Shown piece by piece: positions 19,465 to 29,700 of a stretch of 64,000 nt of DNA (position 1 is the first letter of the stretch; every line of letters starts with the position of its first letter). The translations under genes were made by a program, and so were the position numbers. The notes under the pieces were generated by a model that did no database searches, was not told where the DNA came from, and saw only the letters and a program-made list of their open reading frames with translations. The stretch is from Rhodoferax aquaticus. GTDB lineage: Bacteria > Pseudomonadota > Gammaproteobacteria > Burkholderiales > Burkholderiaceae_C. The stretch is taken from contig NZ_CP036282.1 in the NCBI RefSeq assembly GCF_006974105.1, positions 2,046,001 to 2,110,000 on the forward strand, given 5' to 3'.

Positions 19465-19923
19465 CTACTTCACGCTCACCATGATGCGAATAGCGCCATC
19501 TGCGCTGTAGTGTTCGTAGTCAGGCAAGAACTTGCGGGGCAGGTCATGCATTTGCCAAATCTGTTGCCATGCCGGGCCCACTTGGTCGGGGCGTGCTGGC
19601 TCCACCTTGAATACGGCGCGATTGGCGGCAGGTATTTGGGTGCTGGCAAAGCCTGCTGGCACTCTAGAAGCATCGCTGACCGTGCAGCCAAGCACAAAGC
19701 TGTACCCCAAGGTGTAGACCTCTTCGGGACGCTCTGGGATGCGGTCAAAGTCGGTGTACACCGCATAGAGATCATCGCTCAGTCGGTTGGGAATCTGGTC
19801 CAACACCGCCTTCTCAAAAAAAGCGCTCCATACGGGGGGAATGTCGTTAAAAGCGGTCGCGTTCTGAGTGCGAATCGAGAGGCCAACAATGGTCAGGGCA
19901 GGCGCTTGCACAAGGCTGTACAT
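19465..19923 (-). CDS. Stand-alone GyrI-like/effector-binding domain protein
   Basis: 152 aa with the effector-binding fold of the AraC E-bind/GyrI class: LTIVGLSIRTQNATAFNDIPPVW at the N-terminus, YAVYTDFD, then YTLGYSFVLGC and the closing IRIMVSVK strand. There is no DNA-binding domain. Such single-domain proteins are thought to bind cationic or aromatic small molecules. It is 55 bases upstream of the AraC-type regulator on the same strand and might share its transcript or ligand; that is inference. Confidence 0.75.
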   Translation of the reverse strand: MYSLVQAPALTIVGLSIRTQNATAFNDIPPVWSAFFEKAVLDQIPNRLSDDLYAVYTDFDRIPERPEEVYTLGYSFVLGCTVSDASRVPAGFASTQIPAANRAVFKVEPARPDQVGPAWQQIWQMHDLPRKFLPDYEHYSADGAIRIMVSVK

Positions 19924-20006
19924 AGGGTTTGCTTAGGAGTTGCGAGGCCCCTAAGGTATCACCCATGCTCTTTACAAATCCTGCGGAAATGCGTGGCTGG
20001 GCGGAT

Positions 20007-20036
20007 TGGCGCACCTGGTCAAGGTGCGCCATTTTT
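20007..20036 (+). other. Hairpin with T-run between argA and the GyrI-like gene
   Basis: Perfect 9-bp stem TGGCGCACC / GGTGCGCCA with 7-base loop, then five T on the plus strand. Both neighbouring genes are on the minus strand, where the hairpin lacks a T-run, so its direction does not fit a simple terminator. It could still slow or stabilise the 3' end of argA mRNA. Confidence 0.5.
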
Positions 20037-20054
20037 AGGGCCAATTTCCCGGCC

Positions 20055-21404
20055 TTAGCCCAGTTTTTTGACTAAGACTTGGCTCTTGCGGTCCCAGTTG
20101 TATTTGCGCTTGCGGGCTTCGGGCAGCCAGTCTGGGTCGACCAAGACAAAGCCGCGCTTCAAGAACCAGTGGGTGGTGCGGGTGGTCAGCACAAAAATGC
20201 TGTCTAGGCCTGCCGCCTTGGCGCGTTGCTCCACACGCTTGAGCACACGCTCGCCGTCGCCTTGGCCTTGCACCTGGGGCGACACGGTGAGGGCAGCCAT
20301 TTCGGCGGTGCGTGCCTCGGGGTAGGCGTACAAGGCGGCACAGGCAAAGATCACGCCGTCATGCTCGATGACGGTGTACAGGCCCGCGTCGCGCTCGATC
20401 TCGGTGCGGCTGCGCTTGACCAAGGTGCCGTCTTTTTCAAACGGTTCGATCAGTTGCAAGATGCCGCCTACATCGTCTTCGGTGGCTTCGCGCAAGCTCT
20501 CTAGCTTTTCGTCCACCACCATGGTGCCAATCCCATCGTGTACATATACCTCCAGCAAGATGGAGCCGTCCACCGCAAACGGGATGATGTGGCTGCGCTC
20601 CACCCCGTTTTTGCAGGCCTTGACGCAGTGCTGCAAGTAAAAGCCAATATCGGTGGGCACGCTGGCGGCAGGTAGCGTGGCGAGCAGCTTCTCAGCCGTA
20701 GCCAAGGGGAGTTCGGTGTCTATGGGGTTGTCTTCTCCGGCAGGAGCCAGCGGGTCGATACGAATGCCGGGCACTTCGGTCACAAATATCAACTTGTCCG
20801 CCTGCAGCTCGGTAGCGACCGAGGTTGCCACTTCTTCCATGGTGAGGTTGAACGCCTCGCCGGTGGGGGAGAAGCCAAAGGGCGAAAGCAACAGCAGCGC
20901 GCCCATGTCCAAGGTTTTGCTAATGCCCGCAATGTCTACCTTGCGCACCAAACCGCTGTGCTGAAAGTCAATGCCATCGACAATGCCCACCGGCCGCGCG
21001 GTGATGAAGTTGCCCGAAATCACCCGCACCGTGGAGTCCGCCATGGGCGTGTTGGGCAAGCCTTGGCTAAATGCCGCTTCAATCTCGTAGCGCAATTGGC
21101 CGGCGGCCTCTTGGGCGCAGTCCAGCGCCACTTCGTCGGTAATGCGAATGCCGTGGCTGTACTTGGGCGTGTGCCCTTTGGCGCGCAGCTGCTCATTGAC
21201 CTGTGGGCGAAAGCCGTGGACCAGCACAATGCGCACGCCCATGCTCTGGATCATCGCCAAGTCCTGGGCCAAATGGGGCAGTTTGCCCGCCGCAATGGCC
21301 TCGCCTGCAATGCCCACCACAAAGGTTTGGTTGCGAAACTTGTGGATATAGGGCGCCACAGAGCGAAACCAAGGCACAAAGGTGAAGTTAAAAACAGAGG
21401 TCAT
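20055..21404 (-). CDS. argA: Amino-acid N-acetyltransferase (N-acetylglutamate synthase)
   Basis: First step of arginine synthesis, acetylating glutamate with acetyl-CoA; 449 aa. It has the classic ArgA layout: an N-terminal amino-acid-kinase-like domain (residues about 20-290; VLVHGFRPQVNEQL, and the feedback-site region) and a C-terminal GNAT domain with the acetyl-CoA loop (VSPQVQGQGDGERVL) and WFLKRGFV. This bifunctional-looking but kinase-inactive form is usually inhibited by arginine. It is divergent from hrpA across 43 bases. Confidence 0.95.
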   Translation of the reverse strand: MTSVFNFTFVPWFRSVAPYIHKFRNQTFVVGIAGEAIAAGKLPHLAQDLAMIQSMGVRIVLVHGFRPQVNEQLRAKGHTPKYSHGIRITDEVALDCAQEAAGQLRYEIEAAFSQGLPNTPMADSTVRVISGNFITARPVGIVDGIDFQHSGLVRKVDIAGISKTLDMGALLLLSPFGFSPTGEAFNLTMEEVATSVATELQADKLIFVTEVPGIRIDPLAPAGEDNPIDTELPLATAEKLLATLPAASVPTDIGFYLQHCVKACKNGVERSHIIPFAVDGSILLEVYVHDGIGTMVVDEKLESLREATEDDVGGILQLIEPFEKDGTLVKRSRTEIERDAGLYTVIEHDGVIFACAALYAYPEARTAEMAALTVSPQVQGQGDGERVLKRVEQRAKAAGLDSIFVLTTRTTHWFLKRGFVLVDPDWLPEARKRKYNWDRKSQVLVKKLG

Positions 21405-21447
21405 GCGGGCAAGGTGCGGTTAAACAGGGTGGTGGCTGGGATAATCC

Positions 21448-24400
21448 GTGATTCTCTACGAAGTTACCGCCTTGACAGCCCAGCCCTTACAAATCGAGTT
21501 TCCTGAAACCCTGCCCGTGTCGGGCAAACGCCAAGAGATCATGGACGCCATTGCGGCGCACCAAGTGGTGATCGTCTGTGGCGAAACTGGTTCAGGCAAG
21601 ACCACCCAGCTCCCCAAGATTGCCCTTGCCATGGGGCGCGGCAAGCTCAACTACCCAGTGGGGCAGCGTGGGCGCTTGATTGGTCACACCCAACCGCGCC
21701 GCATAGCCGCCAGCAGCGTGGCCAAGCGCATTGCCGAAGAGCTGAAAACCCCGCTGGGTGATGTGGTGGGCTTTAAGGTCCGCTTCCAAGACCGCTTGAG
21801 CAAAGACGCCTCCGTCAAACTGATGACTGACGGCATCTTGCTGGCCGAGACGCAGACCGACCCACTGCTCAACGCCTACGACACCATCATCATCGACGAG
21901 GCGCATGAGCGTTCGCTCAACATCGACTTCTTGCTGGGCTACCTGCGCCAAATACTGCCGCGCCGGCCAGACCTCAAAATCATCGTCACCTCGGCCACCA
22001 TTGATGCGCAGCGCTTTGCGGAACACTTTGCGAGCCGACCGGCGCTGGGCCGCCCCAAGCCGGGCGACGCCCCCGTGGGGGGCAGCGACCCGCAGCGCGG
22101 TGGAGCGTGGGGGCCTTTAACACCCGCGCCCGTCATCATGGTGTCCGGCCGCATGTTCCCAGTGGAGCAGCGCTACCGGCCGTTTGAAGAAAGCCGCGAG
22201 TACGACCTCAACAACGCCATTGCCGATGGTGTGGATGAGCTGTGGCGCGATCCCCACAACCAAGGTGACATCTTGGTGTTTCTGCCCGGCGAGCGTGAGA
22301 TTCGCGAGGCGGCGGACCACCTGCGCAAGCACCTGAGCCACCAACCGGTGATGCGCGGTGCCGAAGTGCTGCCGCTGTTTGCGCGCCTGAGCCCGGCGGA
22401 GCAAGACCGTATTTTTGACGGCCACACGGGCAGGCGCATTGTGTTGGCAACCAACGTTGCCGAGACGTCGTTGACCGTGCCAGGCACCCGATACGTCATT
22501 GACGCAGGTACAGCGCGCGTGAAGCGCTATAGTTTTAGAAGCAAGGTGGAGCAGCTGTTGGTGGAGCCCATCAGCCAAAGCTCGGCCAACCAGCGGGCAG
22601 GGCGCTGCGGGCGTGTGGCCAACGGCATTTGCATCCGCCTGTACGACCAGCAAGACTTCGACGGCCGCCCCAAGTTCACCGACCCTGAAATCCTGCGCAG
22701 CTCCTTGGCTGGCGTCATTCTGCGCATGAAGTCATTGCACCTGGGGGTGGTGGAAGACTTTCCTTTCATTGAGCGCCCTAGCGGCCGCGCCATTGCCGAC
22801 GGCTACCAACTGCTCAATGAGCTAGGTGCCGTGGATGACGCCAACGAACTCACGCCCATGGGTCAAGAGTTGGCCAAGTTGCCGCTAGACCCCCGCGTGG
22901 GCCGCATGATTTTGGAAGCTCGTTCGCGCGAGGCGCTGGACGAGGTGCTGGTCATTGCCAGCGCCTTGAGCGTGCAAGATGTGCGCGACCGCCCCATGGA
23001 TGCCCAGCAACAGGCTGATGCCGCGCACCAAAAATTTGACGATGAAAAGAGTGAGTTCACCGGCTACCTGAAGCTGTGGAAATGGATACACGACGCACGT
23101 GGCGGCGCATCACCTGCCGCCCCGGGAGTTGGGGGCGGTGGGCGTTCTGCGCAGGTCAAGGAGGAGCCCGCAAAGCGGGCGGGGGACACGGAGCAGAGCG
23201 CACGCCGACTCCAGCTCCCAGCGAACGCACAAGGATCTGCGCACAGCCCCACCCACAAACTTACCAACCGCCAATACGAACAACTCCTGCGCCAGAACTT
23301 CGTCAGTATCCGCCGCGTGCGCGAGTGGAAAGATATCCACAGCCAGCTACACACCGTGGTGGCAGAACACAAGTGGCGCCTCAACACCACGCCCGCTAGC
23401 TACGAGCAGCTGCATCTGTCCATGCTGTCGGGCCTTTTGGGCAATATTGGCTGCAAGATTGAAACCGAGGGCGCATCGGGCGACTACCTGGGTGCGCGCT
23501 CGGTCAAGTTTTACCCCCACCCAGGCGCCCATTTGACCAAGAAGCCGGGCCGCTGGATTGTGGCTGCTGAACTCGTGGAAACCACGCGCTTATTTGGCCG
23601 GGGCATTGCAGGCATAGACCCGCAGTGGCTGGAGCAGGTGGGTGGCCATTTGCTCAAAAAGCAGCTGGTCGACCCGCACTGGGAGAAAAAGGCCGCCGAG
23701 GTCATGGCCCTAGAGCGGGCCACGCTATATGGCGTGGTGGTCTACAGCGGGCGCAAGGTGAACTACAGCCGGGTCGATCTGCCCGGTGCACGTGAAATTT
23801 TTATTCGCGAAGCCCTGGTAGGCCAACAGTGGGAAACCACGCTGCCGTTTCTGGCGGCCAACCACAAGCTCATCAAGCAGGTGGAAGACCTGGAGCACAA
23901 AGCCCGCCGCCAAGACGTGCTGGTGGATGATGAGTTGATCTACGCGTTCTACGACCAGCAACTGCCTGCCGATGTGTGCAGCGGCTATAGCTTTGAGCGC
24001 TGGTACCGCGAAGAGCTCAAGCGCCAGCCCAAGCTCTTGATGCTGACCCGCGAAGAACTCATGCGCCATGAGGCGGCCGGCATCACCACCCAGTCATTTC
24101 CCAAGACGCTGCGCTTGGGCGGTGTGGACTGTGTCGCCACCTATTTGCATGAGCCAGGCGATGCCAAAGACGGTTTGACGGTGACCGTGCCCATCTTTGT
24201 GCTCAACCAAGTGAGCGAAGAGCGCTGCGAATGGCTGGTGCCCGGCATGCTCAAAGACAAGGTGCAGGCGCTGATCAAGACCCTGCACCAGCGCCCACGC
24301 AGCCGCTTGGTGCCGCTGCCAGACACCGCCACCAAATTTGCCACCGTCTTGAACGCGCCCGAGCGCTTTGGGGCGGGCAGCTTGGTGGATGCCGTGCTCA

Positions 24401-25623
24401 AACTGGTGCGCGAGGCCACCTCGCTAGACATCGTGCGCGCCGACATCAAGGTAGACATGCTCACGCCCCATTTCTTTATGAACTTCAGGGTGGTGGACGA
24501 GCATGGGCGCCAGCTAGGCCATGGCCGCAACTTAGGCGCGCTCAAGGCCGAGCTGGGTGCACAAGCACGCGGTGCATTCCAAGCACTGGCGGGCTTGAAG
24601 TTGGCTGGCAGCAAAACTGCAGAGATTCAGCCGAATTTGGGGCAAAAACAGGCAGTAGCGCCCATGCATACTACGTCATTAGCTACTAAAAATGTAGCTA
24701 ATGGCGCACAGAAAACGGGCGCTGCGCCGCCGCCGCCAGCAGCCAAGGCCGGTGCAACGCACACCAGTTGGACCTTTGGTGAGCTGCCGGAGTTGCTAGA
24801 GATACAAAAAGGCGGCCAAACACTGATTGGCTACCCGGCAGTGATTGACGGTGGTGAGTCCGTCAGCATTGAAGTGTTTGACGAACCCGATGTGGCTGCT
24901 GCCAAACACCGCGCAGGCTTGCGCCGTTTGTTTGCTCTGCAAATCAAAGACGCGCTCAAGTACCTAGAGAAAAACATCCCCGACCTGCAAAAAATGGCCG
25001 TCACCTTCATGCAAGTGGGCAAGGCGGACAACGGCTCGGGCGGCGGCACGCTGGAAGAGTTGCGGGAACAAATCATCGCAGTGGCCTTGGACCGGGCGTT
25101 TTTGCTAGACCCTTTGCCCACGGATGAGTTCGCATTCAAGCGGCGGGTGGACGAAGGGCGGGGGCGGCTCACGCTCATTTCTACCGAAGTGGCGCGTTTG
25201 GCAGCCACCATCTTGGCGGAATACGCGGTCGCAGCCCGCAAAATCAAAGACACCAAGAATGCGGCAGACGCTACTGCCGACGCCAGCCAGCAGCTAGGGC
25301 GCTTGATCTCCAAACGCTTTTTGCTGCAAACGCCTTGGGGGCCCTTGCAGCACTTTGCGCGCTACCAAAAAGCCATTACTGCACGTTTGGACAAATACCG
25401 CGCAGACCCCGCGCGTGACGCCGCCCGCATGGCCGAGCTGCGCCCGCTGGAGCAGCGCTATTGGCGCTTGGTGGCCGAGCGCAAAGGCGTGGTGGATGAA
25501 CGCATGCTCGAGTTCCGTTGGCTCTTGGAGGAGTTGCGCGTGAGCTTCTTTGCCCAAGAGCTGCGTACCCCGCAGCCTGTGAGCGTCAAGCGCCTTGAAA
25601 AGGCCTGGGCACAGTTGGGTTAG
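21448..25623 (+). CDS. hrpA: ATP-dependent RNA helicase HrpA with extra in-frame inserts
   Basis: DEAH-box helicase, 1391 aa against about 1300 in E. coli. Walker A GETGSGKTT starts at residue 45, DEAH is at 150-153, SAT lies near residue 175, and the helicase C, HA2, OB-fold and DUF3418 C-terminal regions are all recognisable. Three stretches do not fit the family as I know it: about 200-225 (GRPKPGDAPVGGSDPQRGGA), about 551-605 (GGASPAAPGVGGGGR onward), and about 1052-1105 (around VAPMHTTSLATKNVANGAQ). Each lies between conserved blocks, is read in frame and carries palindromic DNA; the third is a copy of a dispersed repeat found elsewhere here. GTG 21448 is the likely start. HrpA acts in mRNA processing and ribosome rescue. 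Confidence 0.95.
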   Translation: MILYEVTALTAQPLQIEFPETLPVSGKRQEIMDAIAAHQVVIVCGETGSGKTTQLPKIALAMGRGKLNYPVGQRGRLIGHTQPRRIAASSVAKRIAEELKTPLGDVVGFKVRFQDRLSKDASVKLMTDGILLAETQTDPLLNAYDTIIIDEAHERSLNIDFLLGYLRQILPRRPDLKIIVTSATIDAQRFAEHFASRPALGRPKPGDAPVGGSDPQRGGAWGPLTPAPVIMVSGRMFPVEQRYRPFEESREYDLNNAIADGVDELWRDPHNQGDILVFLPGEREIREAADHLRKHLSHQPVMRGAEVLPLFARLSPAEQDRIFDGHTGRRIVLATNVAETSLTVPGTRYVIDAGTARVKRYSFRSKVEQLLVEPISQSSANQRAGRCGRVANGICIRLYDQQDFDGRPKFTDPEILRSSLAGVILRMKSLHLGVVEDFPFIERPSGRAIADGYQLLNELGAVDDANELTPMGQELAKLPLDPRVGRMILEARSREALDEVLVIASALSVQDVRDRPMDAQQQADAAHQKFDDEKSEFTGYLKLWKWIHDARGGASPAAPGVGGGGRSAQVKEEPAKRAGDTEQSARRLQLPANAQGSAHSPTHKLTNRQYEQLLRQNFVSIRRVREWKDIHSQLHTVVAEHKWRLNTTPASYEQLHLSMLSGLLGNIGCKIETEGASGDYLGARSVKFYPHPGAHLTKKPGRWIVAAELVETTRLFGRGIAGIDPQWLEQVGGHLLKKQLVDPHWEKKAAEVMALERATLYGVVVYSGRKVNYSRVDLPGAREIFIREALVGQQWETTLPFLAANHKLIKQVEDLEHKARRQDVLVDDELIYAFYDQQLPADVCSGYSFERWYREELKRQPKLLMLTREELMRHEAAGITTQSFPKTLRLGGVDCVATYLHEPGDAKDGLTVTVPIFVLNQVSEERCEWLVPGMLKDKVQALIKTLHQRPRSRLVPLPDTATKFATVLNAPERFGAGSLVDAVLKLVREATSLDIVRADIKVDMLTPHFFMNFRVVDEHGRQLGHGRNLGALKAELGAQARGAFQALAGLKLAGSKTAEIQPNLGQKQAVAPMHTTSLATKNVANGAQKTGAAPPPPAAKAGATHTSWTFGELPELLEIQKGGQTLIGYPAVIDGGESVSIEVFDEPDVAAAKHRAGLRRLFALQIKDALKYLEKNIPDLQKMAVTFMQVGKADNGSGGGTLEELREQIIAVALDRAFLLDPLPTDEFAFKRRVDEGRGRLTLISTEVARLAATILAEYAVAARKIKDTKNAADATADASQQLGRLISKRFLLQTPWGPLQHFARYQKAITARLDKYRADPARDAARMAELRPLEQRYWRLVAERKGVVDERMLEFRWLLEELRVSFFAQELRTPQPVSVKRLEKAWAQLG
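22040..22125 (+). repeat. Palindromic insert 1 inside hrpA
   Basis: G/C-rich stretch with hairpin GCCCCC (22069-22074) / GGGGGC (22078-22083), then CAGCGACCCGCAG and GGAGCGTGGGGGCC. It encodes a Gly/Pro/Arg-rich linker between the conserved FA(E)HFAS and PVIMVSGRMFPVE blocks. From general familiarity, sequences of this type recur in Comamonadaceae genomes; that is not verified here. Confidence 0.55.
23095..23255 (+). repeat. Palindromic insert 2 inside hrpA
   Basis: Encodes about 50 low-complexity residues between LWKWIHDAR and the conserved NRQYEQLLRQNF block. The DNA holds GCCCGC-AAA-GCGGGC (23166-23180) and long purine-rich tracts unlike the flanking codons. A mobile palindromic origin is inferred from structure and from absence in the family members I know. 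Confidence 0.5.
24652..24715 (-). repeat. Copy 3 of dispersed repeat A, inside hrpA (insert 3)
   Basis: Contains TAGCGCCCATGCATA at 24656-24670, identical over 15 bases to the reverse complement of 36202-36216, followed by CATTAGCTACTAAAA and TGTAGCTAATG, which form a 9-bp inverted repeat (CATTAGCTA / TAGCTAATG). It is in the opposite orientation to copies 1 and 2 and is read in frame, encoding part of the linker before the DUF3418 domain. Confidence 0.8.
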
Positions 25624-25638
25624 AGAGTTGATGGTGGA

Positions 25639-26706
25639 CTAGGCATCGTCCGACAGCGCTCCGTTTTCTTCGCTGTATTGGTCTTTGATGCGAAGGATGT
25701 CGGGTAGCGCTAATCTAAACGGTGCCATCAGTGCGGGGTCAAACTGGGTGCCTGCACCTTGTTCAATAAATGCCACCGCTGCCTCGGTCGTCCACGCCTT
25801 TTTGTAGGAGCGCTCAGAGGTAAGGGCGTCGAACACATCGGCAATGGCGACGATGCGGCCAAACAGTGGAATCTGCTCGCCGACCAGGCCGTTGGGGTAG
25901 CCCGTGCCGTCCCACTTCTCGTGGTGGGTTAAGGCCACGCTGTGCGCAGCGCACAGGAGATCATCTTTGTGCTCGCCAATGATTTTGGCACCCATGGCAG
26001 GGTGCTGGCGCATGGTGTCCCATTCGGCCGCATCGAGCTTGCCGGGTTTGAGCAAGATGTGGTCAGGGATGCCGATTTTGCCCACATCATGCATAGGTGC
26101 TGCTTGGAACAAGGTTTCCACGTGCAAAGGGTTCAGGCCGTGGGCCTGGGCAATCAGGCGCGAGAAGTGGCTCATGCGGATCACGTGGTTGCCGGTTTCG
26201 TTGTCCTTGAACTCGGCGGCGCGCCCCAAACGCAAGATGATTTGGCGGCGCGTGGTTTCTAGCTCTGCCGTGCGCAGCGCCACCATGCGCTCGAGCTCCC
26301 GGGTCTGGTCATACAGCGCAAGATGGGTGCGCACCCGCGCCAGCACGATGGCAGGACTGATGGGCTTGGTGATGTAGTCCACGGCACCTAGCTCCAAGCC
26401 TTTGCGCTCGTCTTCCTGCTCGCTCATGGCCGTGACGAAGATGATGGGTATGCCTTTGGTGTCGTGGTTGCGTTTGAGGCGCTGGCACACGTCGTAGCCA
26501 CTGATGCCCGGCATCATGATGTCCAACAAGATCAGGTCTGGTTTGTTGTCACCGGCCGCAATCTTGAGCGCCTTTTCTCCATTGAGGGCGATCTTGGTGA
26601 TGTAGTGTGGTGCCAAAACTTCCGCCAGCAAGTCGATGTTTTCTGGCGTGTCGTCCACGATGAGGACGGTTTGCTGCGCGTGCTTGGGTATGGGCGTGGC
26701 ACTCAT
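25639..26706 (-). CDS. Response regulator with HD-GYP domain (c-di-GMP phosphodiesterase)
   Basis: 355 aa, RpfG-like. The receiver domain (about 13-130) has the acidic pair DD19-20, phospho-acceptor Asp62 (LILLDIMMPG) and Lys in TKP. A short helix links it to an HD-GYP domain with HD at 206-207 (MHDVGKIGIPD) and HHEKWDGTGYP at 261-271, the complete metal and GYP motif set, so c-di-GMP hydrolysis is expected. It starts 15 bases after the hybrid kinase on the same strand and is probably its output, phosphorylated by that kinase or its Hpt domain. Only 15 bases separate its stop from the convergent hrpA stop. Confidence 0.93.
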   Translation of the reverse strand: MSATPIPKHAQQTVLIVDDTPENIDLLAEVLAPHYITKIALNGEKALKIAAGDNKPDLILLDIMMPGISGYDVCQRLKRNHDTKGIPIIFVTAMSEQEDERKGLELGAVDYITKPISPAIVLARVRTHLALYDQTRELERMVALRTAELETTRRQIILRLGRAAEFKDNETGNHVIRMSHFSRLIAQAHGLNPLHVETLFQAAPMHDVGKIGIPDHILLKPGKLDAAEWDTMRQHPAMGAKIIGEHKDDLLCAAHSVALTHHEKWDGTGYPNGLVGEQIPLFGRIVAIADVFDALTSERSYKKAWTTEAAVAFIEQGAGTQFDPALMAPFRLALPDILRIKDQYSEENGALSDDA

Positions 26707-26720
26707 GGGCGAGTCCTTGG

Positions 26721-29700
26721 CTATAGCGTGATAGACAGCGCTTGGGCAATCTCGCGGAGCTTGTCCAAGGCGCTTTCAAACTCGTACTTGCTGATGAGCT
26801 TTTGCAGCTGGCTACTTGCCGCGCCTTGGCCCGCGTTGCGCAGGTCGGCGGCTAAGCTGTCGGCCAGTTTGGCGGACCGCGCATCATCCTCCGCCAGCAG
26901 TTCGGCCAGTTGCCGCATGCTGTTGCCCAAGGTTTCCAAATCAAGCGGGGCTGCTGCCTGAGCGGTTGCCACATCGGGTGCTTCGGCACCCAAGGCGTCA
27001 TGGGCACCTAGCGTGAGCGCGCTGCGAATGTTCAGCACGGTTTCGGCCAGCGCTTGCGCAAGCTCTTGCAGGGCGGCCGTGGTGGCTGCTGCGTCTTGCT
27101 TGCGCAAAGCAGATTCAGCGTTGCCTGCCAAGGCCATGACTTGGCTGGCCCCAATGTTGCCCGCCAGCCCTTTGACGGTGTGGGCTTCTCGGGTGGCGGT
27201 GTCAGTGTCACCTTGGCGGAGGGCCTCTTGGATGCGCTGCATGGCATCGCTTTGCGTTTCCACAAAACGGGTGATGAGTTTGCGCATGAGCTGCACATTG
27301 CCATCCATGCGGCGCATGGCGCTGCCAATGTCCAACCCTGCGATGGCAGGCAAGCTGTCAGACGCTTGTGATGGCGCGCTTGCGGCATTGGCAGGTGTGT
27401 TGTTGGCAGGGTCGCTGGGCACCACCCACTTGGCGAGGCTGTTGAACAGCTGGTTGACGTCAATCGGCTTGCCAATGTGGTCGTTCATGCCAGCAGCAAG
27501 GCATTGCTCTTTGTCGCCGCTCATGGCGTTGGCGGTCATGGCCAGGATGGGGAGGGTGGCAAAGCGTTCATTTGCGCGCAGCAAGCGCGTGGCTTCAAAG
27601 CCATCCATCACCGGCATTTGGCAGTCCATCAGCACGCCGTCGTAGGCAGTTTTCTCCACCATCGCTACGGCTTCTGCCCCGTTATTAGCCACATCGACCC
27701 GAATGCCTGCGCCTTGCATGATCTCCAGCGCCAATTCTTGGTTGACTAGGTTGTCTTCTACCAGCAGCAAATAGGCACCACGTACTTTTTGCAGGGCCTC
27801 TTGGTTGGCTTCTTGCCGCTGGTGCTTGCGCCCACGGGTCACCACGTCTTTGCCCAGCGCGGTCAAGATGCTGTCTAACAGGGCGGAGGGGCCCACAGGC
27901 TTGAGCAGGAGCCCATCAATTTTGGTGCCTTGCGCCTGCTCCAAGAGCTCGTCGCGGCTGTGCGCCGTGACCATGACAAACGCCGGTGTGTGGTGAAGGC
28001 TTGGGTCGGCGCGAATGCGCTGGATGGAAGAAAGCCCGTCCATCTCCGGCATCATCCAATCCATCAGAACCAGGCCGTAGGGTTGCCCATGGGCCTGCGC
28101 TTCTTCTAGGGCAGCCAGGGCCTGCGTGCCACTGTGAACCGCATGGGCTTTGAATTTTTGAGATTCCAAAATCGCCAACATGATCTCGCGGGCACGGGCG
28201 TTGTCATCTACGACCAAAATCCGCAGATCGGCAACGTCGCTGTCCATCTCTAACCTGGGCCGTTGTTCGATTTGGAGGCCAAACATGCCGGTAAAGCTGA
28301 AGGTACTGCCTAGGCCCGGGTGGCTTTGAACGCTGATGTCACCCTGCATCAGTTCCACCAAACGCTTGCTGATCGTGAGGCCTAAGCCAGTGCCGCCGTA
28401 TTTGCGCGTGGTGGACGCATCGGCTTGGGAGAACGCGCTGAAGAGCTTGTTGCGTTGGTCCTCGCTTAAGCCAACGCCTGTGTCGCTGATGTCAAACTGC
28501 AACTTGATATGGTCAGCAGGTGCGCCGGGCAGCGTGCGAATGGCCACGGTGATTTCGCCACGCTCGGTAAATTTGATGGCGTTGCCGACCAGGTTCAACA
28601 GCACTTGCCCCAAGCGCAGAGAGTCACCCACTAAAGCTGTGGGTACGTCAGGAGCAATGTCAAACAGCAGCTCTAAGCCTTTGTCCTGCGCTTTGATGAC
28701 GCTTAGATCCGCCAAGTTTTCCATCACGTCTTCAAGGTGAAACTCCGCGCTTTCAAACTGCATCTTTCCCGCTTCGATTTTGGAAAAGTCCAAAATGTCA
28801 TTGATGATACCCAGCAGGTTGCGGGCGGCGGAGTCTACTTTTTCAATGTAGTTGCGCTGCTTGGCATCTAGGTCGGTTTTCAGTGCCAAGTGCGACATCC
28901 CAATGATGGCATTCATGGGGGTACGAATTTCGTGGCTCATATTGGCCAAGAAGTCAGACTTCATGCGGGTCGCGTCTTCCGCCAGTTCCTTGGCTTGGCG
29001 CATGGTTTGCGCGGCGATGCGCTCCGCAGTGACGTCGTCCATCATCCACACGGTTCCGCGCGAGAGATCATTCATGTCGATGGCGCTGCCACTCAGGCGA
29101 CACCAGATGCGGCTTCCATCCTTGCGGTAGAGCTCTTGGGTGCTGAAGTGGACGCCATGGGCCTTGATGTCGGTGTAGGGACCTTCACCGTTGCGAACGC
29201 TTTCATCTAGCCAGATTTGGGGGGGCTTGCCGACGAGTTCGCCGTGGTCCCAGCCAAATAGTTCGTCTAATTTGTGGTTGGCCCGCACGACGATGGAGTC
29301 TTTGATGAACGCGATGCCAATGGTGGCCGCCTCAAAAATAGCACTTTGCTCATCACTGGCCTGGCGCAGTGCCCGCTCTGCGCGCTTTTGGTCGGTGATG
29401 TCGCGCATGGACGCAATGATGAGCGAGCGCTCATCATCCTCTGCGATGTAGCAAGACACATCGACATCAATGGCTACGCTGTTGCTTCGCACATAGCGTG
29501 TTTCAAACCGCAGGGGGCGTGCGGCATCTCTCAGCGTGTCCACAAGGCTTGCACCATCATCGCCAGCGAACTTGTGCAAGAAAGGCGCTGGCACTTTGCT
29601 GCCTATGACCTGCTCTAGCGTCGCTTCAATCAAAGCCAGTGCGGCTTGGTTGGCGTAGGCAACGGTCATCGTGTGGGGGTCCGCCCAAAACATGGGCTCA

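Noticed and set aside
19435..20058. A 207-codon plus-strand frame opposite the GyrI-like gene
   Set aside because: It spans a real minus-strand gene and a hairpin-containing gap, and its residues resemble no family.
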